Positions 1 to 13,235 of a stretch of DNA of 64,000 nt are shown here, in pieces (within the stretch, counting starts at the first letter, position 1; every line of letters starts with the position of its first letter). Made by a program: the position numbers and the translations under genes. The notes below the pieces were generated by a model. The model worked only from the letters and a program-made list of their open reading frames with translations. It was not told the DNA's origin and did no database searches. Source of the DNA: Lasioglossum baleicum (lineage: Eukaryota > Arthropoda > Insecta > Hymenoptera > Halictidae); contig NC_134941.1 in NCBI RefSeq assembly GCF_051020765.1, positions 1,984,001-2,048,000 of the forward strand, given 5' to 3'.

Positions 1-92
1 AAGATGTGCTAAAGATTCAATTGAAACTTTAATGCAAAGAGTAAAATCATACAATCTAAATGTGTAAGTCATCCAGAAATGTGTCGAAGTTA

Positions 93-667
93 GAACAATT
101 GGTCTGCTATACAACATGACAACATTTTTTCAAAAAAACTGCAAGTTCTCGGAATTGCAGAGAAAATACTGAAAGTTGTATTTTCCAACTTTTTCATGTA
201 GGCTCATATGGGAAATTTAGAAAACACGTTTCGTAGATCTGTACCAGTCAAACATATTTTTATCAAAATCGGTCGACGTTGCAATGAGTTACAAACGTTT
301 AACGATGGTCAAAATTGCAGTTTTTCACGATTTTCGGCATCTAATCGCAATGAATCTGAGGATTCTTACATCTTTCAATGCTTGTCGTTTTTCCCCGCAT
401 CAACCGATTTCGATGAAACTTTCACAATGCATATAATCGACACAGATCTACGAAACGTATATTTTAAATTTCCATTATGGGCCCACATAAAAAGGTTGTA
501 AAATGCAACTTTTAGTATTTTTTCTACAATTCCAACCAATCGCAATTTTTGAAAAAATTTCTTTTCACATCCTGTACTAAACTAATTGCCCGAGCTTCCC
601 AAAAAAGTTCAAATCGTATAAAAAGCTAGCTCTTTTTCAGAACGTCCGAGTATTAATGCGGTTCACT
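93..667. repeat. Truncated copy of a fold-back TA-type MITE family
   Basis: The stretch matches 10112-11048 closely, including the run around the ATGGGAAATTTAGAAAACAC segment, and its two halves are partly self-complementary (for example GTAGATCTGTACCAGTC versus the later GACACAGATCTAC). The right end resembles the terminus GGGAGTCACTG seen at 57321, but the left terminus found at 10112 is missing. The short ORF across it is not conserved as coding. Confidence 0.75.
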
Positions 668-876
668 GGATATGCAGAAAGTAGAATTGGTTGATCATGG
701 TCAGACGCGTCAGACGATTCTTATGCAAATAGCACGTATATATTCGCTGCATTTTCAAACTCGATTTTCTCGAAAACGAAGCGTCAAACAAAAAAATGTT
801 ATTCCTTTTTCTCGAATTATTTTTACATGTAGCATCACCCCCTGCTCGGTTGTCCCACCCGTCAGGCCACACCCTG
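668..876. repeat. Right-half fragment of the CAGGGTGTCCC inverted-repeat family
   Basis: It is similar to the right half of the complete element at 50679-51248 and to 17030-17269, sharing the segment CATTTTCAAACTCGATTT and ending in CACACCCTG followed by TA. Only one arm is present, abutting the preceding repeat fragment. Confidence 0.7.
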
Positions 877-1544
877 TATATTTTAAGTGTCCGTCGGGAA
901 GTGAACTCCCCCTAATATCTAACGATAAGCAAGTCAATATAAATGAACAAATTAGAATCTGGTTAAGAGATGGAATTTCATGGTAAAGAATTTGAAACAT
1001 ATTGCACTCATTTTGGGAAGCATACATATGTATGTGTAAAAAATTCAGACTATGTAATTGCGACTGTGCACTTAGGACTAAATAATTTATGAAGGTTGTG
1101 ACGCTTCCAAAATTACGCTAATGTGAATGTGGTAATTGGCCTAACAATTATGATAATGAATTCATTATCTCTGATCTTAAACATTCTAGGAATTTGTAAT
1201 GTTAATTGCTAGTTGTGCTCCACTTTACTCGGTGATTTTGTGTAGTCTACATATTTCATGAGATACGTAAGCACGGCACGACTCCACTGTATTGCGTTAT
1301 AACGTTGTAATTAGAGATACCATGTATGTACGATAATGTTGTAATCGGATATTTATCATATTATAACGGACATGATCATCTTTCTGTTAAGATTGAGAAC
1401 GCTCGAAAACTTTAATAGCCCGGAAACTAATCTTTTCCGAACCTATGTTGATATAACTTTTTTCTTATCTAAGTATTAGAGGGATCTATTCCTGACGTTT
1501 TGCCCACCATTTACGAAACACCCTGTACGCAGGGTACTGTTATC

Positions 1545-2236
1545 GGATTACCATGGGTTCGTCGACGACTCATTTGACCGAAACTGTTTTGATCGACACG
1601 ATTTGACCGACAATAACTTTCGTCGACACTATGTTTTCGTCGACGTATTAGAAAAATACTAGAGAGCCGAGAAATGTACAGTGATATGGATCTTTTAAAG
1701 GCTTTAGCACAAAATATATCGCTTTGATTTCATTACTTAATATTTATGTAATTATTGTACAATTTTGTTATGTTTTGTAATCTCTATATGTATATGCGTA
1801 GCATTCGTTCTATTCATTCAAATTATGTATATGTATTTACACAATTATGTTTGAAATTAAATGAAATATTATGATTTTTGTTCATTTGTGTGTACCTATT
1901 AATAAAGTTTGTTTATTTGAAGAAATGCTTTGTACTTCTCTTTATTTTTTATTATACAAACAACTAAATGCGTCTAGAACACATAACAGTGATAATAACG
2001 ATTAGTCAACATTAGCAAATACGAATCAAACCTGTCGCTAAACACGGACTGTCGATGAAAGCAGCAGACGTCGACAATTTGACCCTGTCTATGAAAACAT
2101 AGTGTCGGTCAAATCATTTGTCGACCATTTCACAATGTCGAGGAAAACATAGCGTCGACGAAAGTTATTGTCAGTCAAATCGTGTCGATCAAAACAGTGT
2201 CGGTCAAATGAGTTGTCGACGAACCCATGGTAACCC
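1545..2236. mobile_element. Non-autonomous DNA transposon with 9-bp target duplication (GTCGAC/GTCGGT family)
   Basis: The ends are inverted: GGATTACCATGGGTTCGTCG on the left and its complement on the right. They are flanked by actgttatc (1536-1544) and aacgttatc (2237-2245), 7 of 9 bases identical, which fits a 9-bp target-site duplication. Inside each arm short motifs such as TTTGACCGACAA and TTCGTCGAC recur several times. The centre (about 1650-2050) is AT-rich without coding sequence. The right flank matches the start of the element at 35627, so this copy landed in a relative of that element. A 9-bp TSD is typical of Mutator-like elements; that assignment is inference. Confidence 0.75.
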
Positions 2237-3322
2237 AACGTTATCACCTCAAATATCTTTGTTGTTTGCAAAGATACATTAAACGTCTTGAGGACACAGT
2301 AGAATGGTAAACGACTAAAATTTGTAAATTCAGTATATTATTGAAATTGAACAAGACTTGAGGGTACATCTTTCATAATCATAATTCTAATGATTACAGT
2401 CTTCGAAAAATATCCACAACCCAACTAGTTTCGAAATTCATTATTAATTTCATGGTTTGTTTCCACCTTAAATATAGGAATTGCGCGTCCGAGGTAAATC
2501 ACATTTTCATCGCACTCTCATTAATTCATTAAAACACCGTGTGAACAATGCTAATTCGTTTCTGTAAGACTTTTAATTAAATCGATTTCAAAGAAATGAT
2601 TTAGTACTATTGTAATGCGTGCAGAGGGGAACGCGCGTTAATTGTGGTTGAATCAAATAGCAATTCGTAATTGGAAAAAGAATTTAACGTAGTTAGTTCC
2701 ATTTTCATTCGTTGCTGCGAGTGTGTTATTTTTCACTGAATATTCGGTGTATAATGAACAAACACGATGGAATCGGCAGCATGAAGATACAAAGAGTTAC
2801 GTATTATAACATACGACCGAACGAAACGAACGAGTTGACAATGTTAATTTCAATTACACATTTTAATTCCGGTGAACAGCGCCGAGCGTGGGAAAATTGA
2901 GACTTTTTAATTTTATATTTCCGCGCACTATAATCACTGTCCTCGTTCTGCCGCCTTGCAGAACCAGACAACGAAAACCCGTATTTTCCGGTGCTCATTC
3001 GGTTCGTCGAAACGATAATTTGTACGTCGTGTAGAATAATTGATCAGTTGCCTGGCCATTGATTACTGTCACATAAACAGGTGAGAAGCATTTCGGTCAC
3101 GTAGTCGTTTACATCTGTATGCACGTTCACCATTCAGTGCGTATGTTGGTAACGTCGCAAGTTTTAGTATAGATGTAGGCCCTCTGTTACAATTAGTTAT
3201 CATAGAAATTGCACCACTACCAACACCTTCCCATTCACAACTGTAAACAATTCAATTTTCATACGATTTATTTCACGACATGTGGGGTAACTGTACGGAT
3301 CAGTGCGGTATCATGCTTCGAT

Positions 3323-4508
3323 CTAGGTGCACAGTAGTGTACCAGACAAGTTCTCGCACTACCTCCTTTCACACGAAACAAATGAGCCGTTTTTTAGAGG
3401 TTTATAACTCGGCACTGGAGGCAGATGGAGAGATGTAATTTCGTACACTTGTTAAATGCTATCATGTCTCAATATTGACAAAACATTAATCTTCCAACAT
3501 TAGTAGGTTCCGAGATATAGCACCTCAAAAATCGCTAAATTTGTCACTGACTGACTGACAGATCATCAAAACCTTTTTCGTACTTCCCATTGACCTACAA
3601 GCTTGAAATTTGGTACATAGGTCCACCATAAGAAACACTCAAAGGAATAATGATCAAAGTTTGAAATTTTGCACCTTAAAGGGGTTGCAAATAGTAAAAA
3701 TCAATTTTTACTATTTTTTTCGCAATTTCGACCAAATGCATTTTTTCAAAATATTTTTTAGACGTCATTTAATAAACTAATCCTTCTAGCTTTACAGAGA
3801 AATTGAAGTCGTTTGGTCCATTCATAAAAAAGTTATTCTGATTTAAAGTGTGTTGAATCAGTTATGCTCCTTACTGTAGCAGCATAACATATACATAAGT
3901 ATACGTTTTATTAGCTTCGAAGTCGCAACAAATACGGATGAAAACAACAATCGCTCTAACGTAAACAATAAAAACTGCACCGAGCATCGTCTATAGCGGC
4001 GGGGGGCAAACGGATCCGAGCGTCGCCGGCATAGTGTTAATCTTCGATTCAACAAATATTGATGAAATCCCAACAAAAACATCATGTAAACAGGAGCCAA
4101 GTTCTTATGGCCGTAAAAAGTTGTGAGATCAAACAAAATACGGCCAAGCTCGTTAGCTTAGAAATACCTCTTGCAATACTGAAAAAGCGTTTGTAAAAAT
4201 TAGTTTAAAAGAACGCTATTTAATTTTTAAAGAGTTACATGGAGGCCTAAATTATTCAAACTTGGCCGCTACCCAACACCTTTTATGGCCATTGGTTTAA
4301 AAAGTAACGGCCAGGTTTGAATAATTTAGCCCTCCATGTAACTCTTTAAAAATTAAATAGCGTTCTTTTAAACTAATTTTTACAAGCGCTTTTTTCAGTA
4401 TTGCAAGAGGTATTTCTAAGCTAACGAACTTGGTTGTATTTTGTTTGAACTCACAACTTTTTACGGCCATAAGAACTTGGCTCCTGTTTACAGGATGTTT
4501 TTGTTGGG
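3323..4508. mobile_element. Partial copy of the CTAGGTGCAC inverted-repeat element, inserted in the left arm of 3285-6327
   Basis: It begins CTAGGTGCAC exactly like the 3 kb element at 43232-46228 and ends at the inner palindromic MITE. Both sides carry AT, and the un-inserted order is visible in the opposite arm of the host element (CTTCGATCG). The right arm and spacer found at 44352-46228 are absent, so this is a deletion derivative. About 3690-3870 holds material similar to the right half of the fold-back at 40793-41420. Confidence 0.65.
4069..4508. mobile_element. 440-bp near-perfect palindromic MITE, copy 1
   Basis: It reads CCCAACAAAAACAT at the start and the complement at the end, with self-complementary arms meeting near 4290. 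Two other copies are at 43911-44351 and 45126-45565. All three are flanked by AT on both sides, compatible with a 2-bp AT duplication. There is no coding sequence. Confidence 0.8.
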
Positions 4509-4525
4509 ATCGTTCTTTATTTTAA

Positions 4526-4743
4526 CACTAAACCCTCCGAGCCTCAAAAGTAACTGGTACATGTTCCCTTATAAAAATGACAAGATTGATTTCATTTAGA
4601 CTTTGTGCGGCTCCTATTGTAATACGTACATTAGTAAAAATATCTATACAGTCGTTTCTTATGAAATTGGTTTTATTACTTTCCTAATTGCAAACTAAAT
4701 AACCTGGAACCAGTCATTTTGACCGGTATTGCTAGGTTTAGTG
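4526..4743. mobile_element. TTAA-flanked MITE (CACTAAACC family), copy 1
   Basis: The termini CACTAAACC and GGTTTAGTG are flanked by TTAA at 4522-4525 and 4744-4747. The subterminal part near the right end contains CATTTTGACCGG. A second copy lies at 50927-51122. TTAA duplication is the hallmark of piggyBac-type integration. Confidence 0.85.
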
Positions 4744-6329
4744 TTAATATTATTACTAATTTACCACGAAATAATAATATGTGTTGGCATTTCATGGAAG
4801 AATGAGGTGTTCTGAATTAAAAAAAAATTGGTCACCCTCAAAACCTAATGCACCATAAGAAAATATTGCAAAATATAATCGATAACATTTTGTACGTGTA
4901 TACCACAGCAATAAATAATTCTTTTTCCCAGATAGCTCAAAACTTAATTTGACTTTGAAATCCCCTCCCCACCAAACTAGTCCTCAAAATATTAGACTAG
5001 ATGATTGTACCCTTCATACCGAACAATTTTTGTAAACAAATATTAATCGTAACTTCAGTGCGTCACAAGATATTTCCGTCATCAAATAAACGAAACACCC
5101 TGTATACTAGTGAAGAACAATTAATCGTGTCATTTCAAGTTTAGTATATTATGTTACGTTCAATCATGTATTATACATATAGCTTATAATGCGAGAAGAA
5201 ACTATGTTGTACAATTAGCTGGATAATAAGAAATAATGTGAGTCGTACTTACTTAACTTTTCTCAACTGGATTATATAATGATAGTTTTAGATGGTACAA
5301 GCATTTCATCTTTATTATTCTACTGAATGAGTTCCCTTCAAATTTCCACGTTAAACATTCCGGTAATTTTAATCGCATGAAAATATTATCCTAGGAAATA
5401 TTTACACTGCTTATCCAAGCTCAGAAGGAATACTTATACTTAAACTTATTAGAGAAATGAACACACATCTAAGTAGGTTTTTAGTATATTTCTAACTCTG
5501 TAAAGTTTATTAAAATAAAAGCAATGATGCAGTCAATTGTTGTTTTGTACGAAATAACATATAGAAAAGTTTATATTTCTATAAAAATTAACAGTTTATT
5601 TCTAAGAAAGTTCTTTTGCGCATGCATGTATACACCGACCCTTAGAAAAAAATGTATTGCTCAAAAATTAAATCTTAAGTAATGAAAAAAAACGCTAATA
5701 AAAATGAAAAACAAAGTAAAGTGAAGTACACGAAAAGATCTATTTATGTAACTGTAAACGTAAGAAACAAAGAAGGAATGGAGATTTTAAGAAATAAAAA
5801 GGAAGAAGAAATAAAAAAATAAAGGAGTTTACATTGTAAATGCAATTGTGAAATGTTCTTAATTTAAAACAGCTTCAAACTAAAAATAATAAATATTTTT
5901 TATAAGCATGTATTTAGTTATTTGTAAAATTAATAAAAGGTTTCGTGTTGTAAATGAGTATTTAAAATGTAAAAAATAAGAAAATTATTTGTTGCTGGAC
6001 TCGAGATTTATTTAAATTAATGCCTAAATAGTTAGTTTGTTTCCGTACGCTCGTATATTTCGAACTCTACTCCGCAGTAACGGATAGGCAGTAATTAGTA
6101 CATTGCTCATTTTCGTCCGCAGTAATACGTACAAAATGTTACCAATTTTATTTTTAATATTTTCTTATGGTACATTAGGTTTTGAGAGTGACCAAATTTT
6201 TTGTATTCAGAACACTACGTTCTTCCATAAAATGCCGACATATATGATTATTTCGTGATAAATTAGGAACAATATTAAAATAAAGTACGATCGAAGCATG
6301 ATACCACAGTAATTGGTACAGTTACCCTA

Positions 6330-7650
6330 TTGCAAGGAAAAATTGCTGGCAACGATAAAGTAAGGAACGAAGAGAAAGTAATGCACATCACTCGGAAGAA
6401 CGGCGTGAATTTAAAGTCTCAAAGGAGATGTCGAAAGACAAAACAAAAGAGCTAAGAAGTAACTTCCCCATGACTTTAAGAGCCTCCGAGATCACAGTTT
6501 CTTTTTGTATCTATTCAAGTCACCTGCCAGATTCTTTACGTGCGAACGTCAAGAGTAGGTAGAAGGATATCATAAAAATCGCTTAACGAGTTTTCTCAGT
6601 GATTCAGGTGCATCAACTGCAATATCCTGTAGTACGTATAAGCTGCCAATGTATTAGAGACTTCACTGAGTTTCGCTAACAGAAATCGATACTACATCCA
6701 CGTCAGAATACTTTAGAATGTTGTTCCCTTCCAAAAACATTCTAATAGAAATTAAAAGGTACACATTGTAAAGGATGAAAATAATTTAAGAATAATTTAG
6801 ATAATATTCTAAAAATAATTTAAGAGTAATAAGATAATTATCGTATCAGTCGGGATTGAAGTACTGATGCAGCTTGTTTAGAGTGAATACATGTCGAATA
6901 CATGCCGAGAAAGAACAACTATACATTTTCAAGTACTAATTTTATACGAACAACATTGAAATATTAAGATTTTCAGATAATATACTGATGAAAATGATAT
7001 TGTAATAACGAAATAAATCCTTTTAATCTAAATTCATTTTTACTTGTAATCAAAATTTTCCTTAAATGTTTTGTTATCATTATAATTATACACACCTCCG
7101 ATAAATTATCGGAACTTATTCAACATCATATATAGTCTTTTTACAAGTTTCTGTATAAAATGTTCCCGTTAAATACCATGAATTTTAAACGCTTTACGTT
7201 TGGACAGTTTTTAACCTTTCACGTACACCCAATACTTTTTCCCTGGATTCTCGCTCGAAACTCATTTTAGTTTTACGCGTTACGGAATTATTTGACGTGA
7301 AAAATTTTGCGACGTAAAAAATAACTGATAACATTCCCGATTATAAAGGCCGCCATATCTATAATAATTCCGTTAAATGCGATATTACGAAAAATAGTAA
7401 AAAGGAGCAATTGGATACCTGGAGCCAGCGAAAAATACAATAAATTCTGGTTAAAAACCGCAAGCCGTGGGATATTTTATCTGGACGTCACTTTACATTA
7501 CTAAAAGCAACGGAAATATTCTAATAACGATTGCATACCATTGATTATTCTGCCGCGCGAGAGACATATACACATAAGTGCTCAATAGCAAGTGGAATGA
7601 TAAAACCGTTTGTCCAACGAGAAGGATCATGATTATCCCTTGCGGAGTAC
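6330..7650. other. AT-rich stretch without recognised features
   Basis: No ORF of convincing length, no RNA gene and no inverted-repeat pair was seen here. It may be ordinary intergenic DNA between insertions. Confidence 0.5.
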
Positions 7651-7653
7651 GTA

Positions 7654-9644
7654 CAGGGTGTATAAAAAGTAATGGTCATCCGTCCTAGGGGTGAATCTAC
7701 ACCTCTGGATCGGTGGACATTTGTAAGAGAAACTTGCCGCAAAATTGTTTATAACAAAGAAAATTGTTGTTAAAGTTTTTTTTTACATCAATGCCTTCTA
7801 CTCATCGAAAAGAGAAAATGTTTGAAAGGAACCATATGTCGCAAACAAATAGTTATTGATATATTAGCTGTTAAAGTTTTTGCAAAATTTGATTGTGTGG
7901 AATTATACGTATAGACGAAAGCCTACTACACAGTTCACACGTCCGTGTCGATGAGACAGAACATGATCGTGTACGTGCCTCGAGCTTGGTACGGGTCTAG
8001 CGCAGGGTTGCCAGATGCGCGGCGAGCCAGGCCCCTTACGTTTCCGTCCCTCGCCAAGATGCTCCGTTAAGCCTGCCTTCGCTTCCCCCACTCTTACCAC
8101 TACCGCTGCCGCGTACCGAGCAGGGTTGCCAGATGCGGCCCCTTACGTTTCCGTCCCTCGCCCCCAAACTGCGTTAAGCCTGCCTTCGCTTCCCCCACTC
8201 TTACCACTGCCGCTGCCGCGTACCGCGTGGAGCATGCTACCGAGTGGCGCAGAAAACACCGTACGCTTATACAAGCTGATTTGCTTCGGAAAGGTAGCCT
8301 ATACTGCTATAATGAAATAAATTTATTCGTGTATTGTTAAATAAACACAAATTAAGGTTTGAAAAATGTATATTTGCGACCTGCTAATTACAATCACTGC
8401 TATTGCTTTCGCTAGTATTCTATTCTACCTAAAGGTAGGCTACACTGCAATAACGAAATAAATTTATTCGTGTATATAACAATATACAATGTAGCGATTA
8501 TATTATAAGCGACGATTTTGTACAAAATTTTAATAGCGATATGTACAAAAAAGATAGTATACCGCAAGAATTTGCAAATTATAGAAAGCGAAAGCGAATT
8601 TACCAGCGAAAGCGATGATTGTAATTAGCAGGTCGCAAATATACATTTTTCAAACCTTAATTTGTGTTTATTTAACAATACACGAATAAATTTATTTCAT
8701 TATAGCAGTATAGCCTACCTTTCCGAAGCAAATCAGCTTGTATAAGCGTACGGTGTTTTCTGCGCCACTCGGTAGCATGCTCCACGCGGTACGCGGCAGC
8801 GGTAGTGGTAAGAGTGGGTCAAGCGGAGGCAGGCTTAACGCAGCTTGGCGGCGAGAGACGGAAACGTAAGGGGCCGGGTACGCCGTACATCTGGCAACCC
8901 TGGTACCGAGCAGGCTTGCCATATTCCGCGCGGTACCAGGCCCCTTACCGCTGCGCCCCTCGCCAAGGTACTACGCTGAGCCCGCCCCACTCTTTCCACT
9001 ACACTGCATTACACTGATGCGTACCGCGTGGAGCAAGCTAAGTTAGCGGTACGCGTCAGTGTTAGTGGGAAGAGTGGGGCGGGCTCAGCGTAATACCTTG
9101 GCGAGGGGCGCAGCGGTAAGGGGCCTGGTACCGCGCGGAATATGGCAATCCTGGTACCGAGTCGGTAGCATGCTCCACGCTGTACGCGGCAGTGGTAGTG
9201 GTAAGAGTGGGGGAAGCCAAGGCAGGCTTAACGGAGCATCTAGGCGAGGGACGGAAACGTAATGGGCCTGGCGCGCCGCGCATCTGGCAACCCTGCGCTA
9301 GACCCGTACCAAGCTCGAGGCACGCACACGATCATGTTCTGTCTCATCGACACGGACGTGTGAACTGTGTAGTAGGCTTTCGTCTATACGTATAATTCCA
9401 CACAATCAAATTTTGCAAAAACTTTAACAGCTAATATATCAATAACTATTTGTTTGCGACATATGGCTCCTTTCAAACACTGTCTCTTTTCGATGAGTAG
9501 AAGGCGTTGATGTAAAAAAAAACTTTAACAACAATTTTCTTTGTTATAAACAATTTTGCGGCACGTTTCTCTTACAAATGTCCACCGATCCAGAGGTGTA
9601 GATTCACCCCTAGGACGGATGACCATTACTTTTTATACACCCTG
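7654..9644. mobile_element. 2-kb palindromic fold-back element with TA target duplication
   Basis: The ends are CAGGGTGTATAAAAAGTAAT and its complement, with TA on each side (7652-7653 and 9645-9646). The outer arms (about 7654-8060 and 9240-9644) are nearly identical in inverted orientation. Between them are two more inverted pairs: one spanning about 8220-8865 and folding around 8510-8560, and a GC-rich pair about 8905-9155 centred near 9030. All ORFs here are mirror images of one another, so none is taken as a gene. The terminal CAGGGTGT and TA duplication point to the Tc1/mariner group, without proof. Confidence 0.85.
8003..8235. repeat. GC-rich direct repeat, about 118 bp unit, two copies
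   Basis: CAGGGTTGCCAGATGCG starts at 8003 and again at 8121, each followed by CCCCTTACGTTTCCGTCCCT and a stretch ending near CGCTGCCGCGTACCG. Inverted relatives lie at about 8780-8900 and 9150-9300. The base composition is strikingly GC-rich compared with the surroundings. Confidence 0.8.
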
Positions 9645-10111
9645 TACTTTGAACTATTACAAGTAATTGATTGGGTGAAATATAAAACAATAACAGATTA
9701 GAAAAATTTCAAAATGTTCTAACGTTGTTTTTAATGCAACGAGATCATTATCGACAATCGAAAATGCTATACATTCAAACATGAAAACTTTGAACATTTT
9801 TTTCGTGACTGAAACCACCTTACATATTAAAGATTAAAGTTAAATCATTACAACGACTATATAAAAATTGATATTATAGTAGTACAAGTTACAACATGAA
9901 GACACTTTACACGACCGAACTTGTACCCCGTGTTTGTTCCATAAAACGGAGAAAAAAAATCGTACATCAATTTTAAGGAGATGTCGTAAAAAGAAGGCTT
10001 CATAGCAGTTTCATTTACGAGAAAAATGTTTGAAAGTTTCTGGAGACTTGAATTTGCAGAATTTCTGAGGAAAAGCGGGTTAAATCTTGTAGAAATATCT
10101 TATTGTAAATA

Positions 10112-11048
10112 CAGTGACTCCCACTAATATTCGGAGACTCTTAAAAAAACCATAACTTTTTAATTATTCGAATATACGATTTGAAATTTTTTGAGAAGTT
10201 AGAACAATTGGTCTGCTATACACCGTGACAAAACTTTTTCAAAAAAACTGCAAGTTCTCGGAATTGCAGAGAAAATACTGAAAGTTGTATTTCCCAACTT
10301 TTTTATGTGGGCTCATATGGGAAATTTAGAAAACACGTTTCGTAGATCTGTATCAATTAAACATAGTCTGAAAATTTCATCGAAATCGGTCGACGTTGTA
10401 ATGAGCTACAAACGTTTAAAGATGGTAAAAATTGCGGTTTTTCACGATTTTCGGCCTCCAACTTCAGTATGTAATTCTAAGGATTCTTACATCTTTCAGT
10501 GCCTGTCGTTTTTTCCCGCATCAACCGATTTTCATGAAACTTTCACAGTGCATATAGTAATTGACACAGAAAACGTATTTTTTTAAATTTCAATATAGGC
10601 CCGCATAAAAAAGTAGTACAATGTAACTTTTAGTATTTTCTATACAATTCCGACCAAATGCAACTTTTGAAAAACTTTCTTTTCACATCCTGTAGTAAAC
10701 TAATTGCTCTAGCTTCCCAAAAAAGTTCAAATGGTTTAGTCCAATACAGTAAATCCTCTATCGACGCAAGAAAGTGCTACACGATGGACGCAAAAAAATA
10801 TCCCGTCCGCTTAACTGTGCGATTAATTGACGATGAACGTTTCGGGCGAAGAGAGGGCCAGCGTATGGGAAAGAAAGAGACGCGGAGAGTCGCAGTCGCG
10901 GTCTCTACACGCGCTGTCCTTCTCTACGTTCGGCTCGGCCTTTAATGCTCAAAAAAATAATGCCCTTCTACGATCGATGCAAACGAACCTCCCCGAGTCT
11001 TTTGCGTCGATGGAGGATTAACTGTATTAATATTAATGGGAGTCACTC
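10112..11048. mobile_element. Fold-back MITE of the 93-667 family, complete copy with nested insertion
   Basis: The termini CAGTGACTCCCACTAATATT and the near-complement ATTAATGGGAGTCACTC are flanked by TA (10110-10111 and 11049-11050). The arms are partly self-complementary. A second element (10747-11024) sits close to its right end. Related fragments are at 93-667, 41577-42332 and 57076-57321. Confidence 0.8.
10747..11024. mobile_element. Pogo/Tigger-like MITE nested in the preceding element
   Basis: The ends CAGTAAATCCTCTATCGACG and the imperfect complement CGTCGATGGAGGATTAACTG are flanked by TA on both sides (10745-10746, 11025-11026). Termini beginning CAGT and followed by a run like ATCCTC are typical of pogo-type Tc1/mariner elements. 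Its interior is GC-richer than its host element. It contains no transposase. Confidence 0.8.
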
Positions 11049-11049
11049 T

Positions 11050-13040
11050 ACTAGGTTGTTGCATTATGAAATGTCTGACTTTTAGCAATGACATTAAATA
11101 AACGCAATTTTGTACCCAATGTATTCTATCTACAAATTTCAAGTTTCCTGATTGTATTACGGTAAAAATAAAATATTATGGTCACTCACGTTTTTCATGT
11201 ACAAGATTGTTATCTTGCTTTTGTAGTTCTTTTTTACCATCAACGACTAGTAAGTTAATTAATCACCACATTTTGACGAAAAATAATATAAAAGTTATTT
11301 TTGCAGACGTAAAAAAGGAATACAAGACAGTCGCGTTTGGTTGACGTTGAAATAAACTTGATTTAAAAGTAAAATTATACATCTAAATTAAAATTGAACA
11401 TAGGATGTTAAGGATTAGCATTGTACCTCAAAGTTTTATATAATAAACCTATAGATTGTAACAGCATTTCTTGATCGAAACATTTTATAAGAGTCGCATT
11501 CTAAAATCGGACATTCCATATGCAACAACCTAATATTTCCCACATGTTTCGAAGTGAATCCGTTCATTTGTACTGAATATATAACTTTTATTCTTGTATT
11601 TATAATATTCACTGTGTAACAATAGGATATGTTTAAGCGAAATAAATGATTTATCGGAAAATTTTTGAATATGAATTGTACGTTTGAACAATCGGTCATC
11701 GCGATATAATTTTTCGAAGTTACGATCACTGCTCTCGATCCAATCGAAATACTACTTTTTTCAGGCTGGGTAACGCGATACGTTTCTGTGAACGGATTAC
11801 CAATCACACGGCGCACCATTTATCGTTCAGTTAAAAATTTCATTCGCCGGCGAAACATTTATACGTCATTCGATCGGTCAATAAAGTTTCCGGTACTCGC
11901 GGTGACAAGTAGCGCACAGCCGAATCTGACCCGAATCGAACATGTAATGATAGATCGGTGAAAATATAAAATGAATTAATATTTCAGTTTAATCAAGTTT
12001 AAGCATTGCGAAATAAAACGTACCTCCGGCACCTAAAATATGAATAAGTCATCATTTCCATAGGTCGCGAGGACTTATGAAAGCTCCATCATTTCCTGCA
12101 AATATGATGGGAAAGTTATAAAAAAAATATTAAAAATACAAATGAAGTGGAGAGCGCACGGAGCGGGAAATTGGATGTCGAAACAAATGCATGAAATGCA
12201 AAAATTCAAACGTTATTTCGAAGCTGGAAGTCGATATTTATATTACATGTGAAATAAAGTTATTAAAAATATTATTTAACCGTTTAGGATTAACAGGGTG
12301 GTTAGCCCGCTAGTAAAAGTCTCGATAATAATTAAAAATGAATATAATTTTTCAGAAATATAAATGCTTATTACATTAAAAATCTTCTTTTTAATGGTAG
12401 ATATTTCAAAGAGCATGATTTCACTGTTCACTGTTTCACGACGCTTTTCGTCGTAATTTTTATTCGTTTCAAAAGTTGTTTTAAAACAACTTTTCACATA
12501 CAACAATAAAAACCATAGATTATTCATTTTAATAAGAAAAATGCCACAAATAAGTTGGCAAAAGTCCCATAAAAAAAATCTTGACAAATAAAAAAGTTTT
12601 GTAATTGCATTTAGTATATATTATGTATATATAAAATAATAATAATTATAAAAGTAGAATGTTATTTCATGCCACTTTCTTAAAATTTGTCTGTAAAAGT
12701 TTAATTACATTTCTCAGTTATACATTTTGGTCTATACATATTTGGTCTTTATAGTATACATGCATGTGAAAATACTCTTTAATCACACAATATTGCGTAA
12801 AATAATTTCTTGTTTGAAAATATTAGTAAAATATCCACTGCTTCCTTGCAGCGAATTTTTCGTTTTTATTGGTTAGAGATTCTGTAGTGATTCTGTTGTT
12901 CTACAAAAACTTTTGATTTTGTATTACTTAAAATAATTTTAATTTAAAAAGAAAATAAACGTACACGTTAAGATTGTTTGGAGATAATTGCTTTGTATAA
13001 TAGTGAGCTGTGACTGCTTTCATAGTTTTTGAGCGAGTAT
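11050..13040. other. AT-rich stretch without recognised genes
   Basis: ORFs on the minus strand at 11436-11819 and 12276-12587 show no recognisable domain. Their lengths are unremarkable for this composition. Near 12665-12700 is a short match to the interior of the GACTGCGGATC MITE family. Confidence 0.45.
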
Positions 13041-13048
13041 GATTACTA

Positions 13049-13235
13049 GACTCCGGATTTCATGCATTTATTACAAAAATGTACAAGTGCAATTTAAAAC
13101 AGTGAAAATATTAAAAGATTTTGAGAGTATTAATATATTATTTTCATCACATTAAAATTATTAATGAAGAATATAAATTTATATTTAGTTCTTGCGTCTT
13201 GTGCAATTGATGCACAAACCTTTTATTCCGGAGTC
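13049..13235. mobile_element. TA-type MITE, GACTGCGGATC family, diverged copy
   Basis: It begins GACTCCGGATTTCATGCA and ends with TTCCGGAGTC, flanked by TA. Better preserved copies are at 23039, 30292, 49722, 51358 and 54037. It is about 190 bp and non-coding. Confidence 0.75.

Larger units (their letters stand above)
3285..6327. mobile_element. Composite inverted-repeat element with nested insertions
   Basis: The left end GGGTAACTGTACGGATCAG and the right end (complement of GGGTAACTGTACCAATTAC) start arms of roughly 200 bp when the insertions are removed. The left arm is split first at 3323-4508 and again at 4526-4743; rejoining the flanks restores the right-arm order (TTCGAT then CG..CTTTATTTTAA). 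The interior 4900-6120 is AT-rich, with no ORF or other feature I can support. I could not define a target duplication. Confidence 0.65.
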
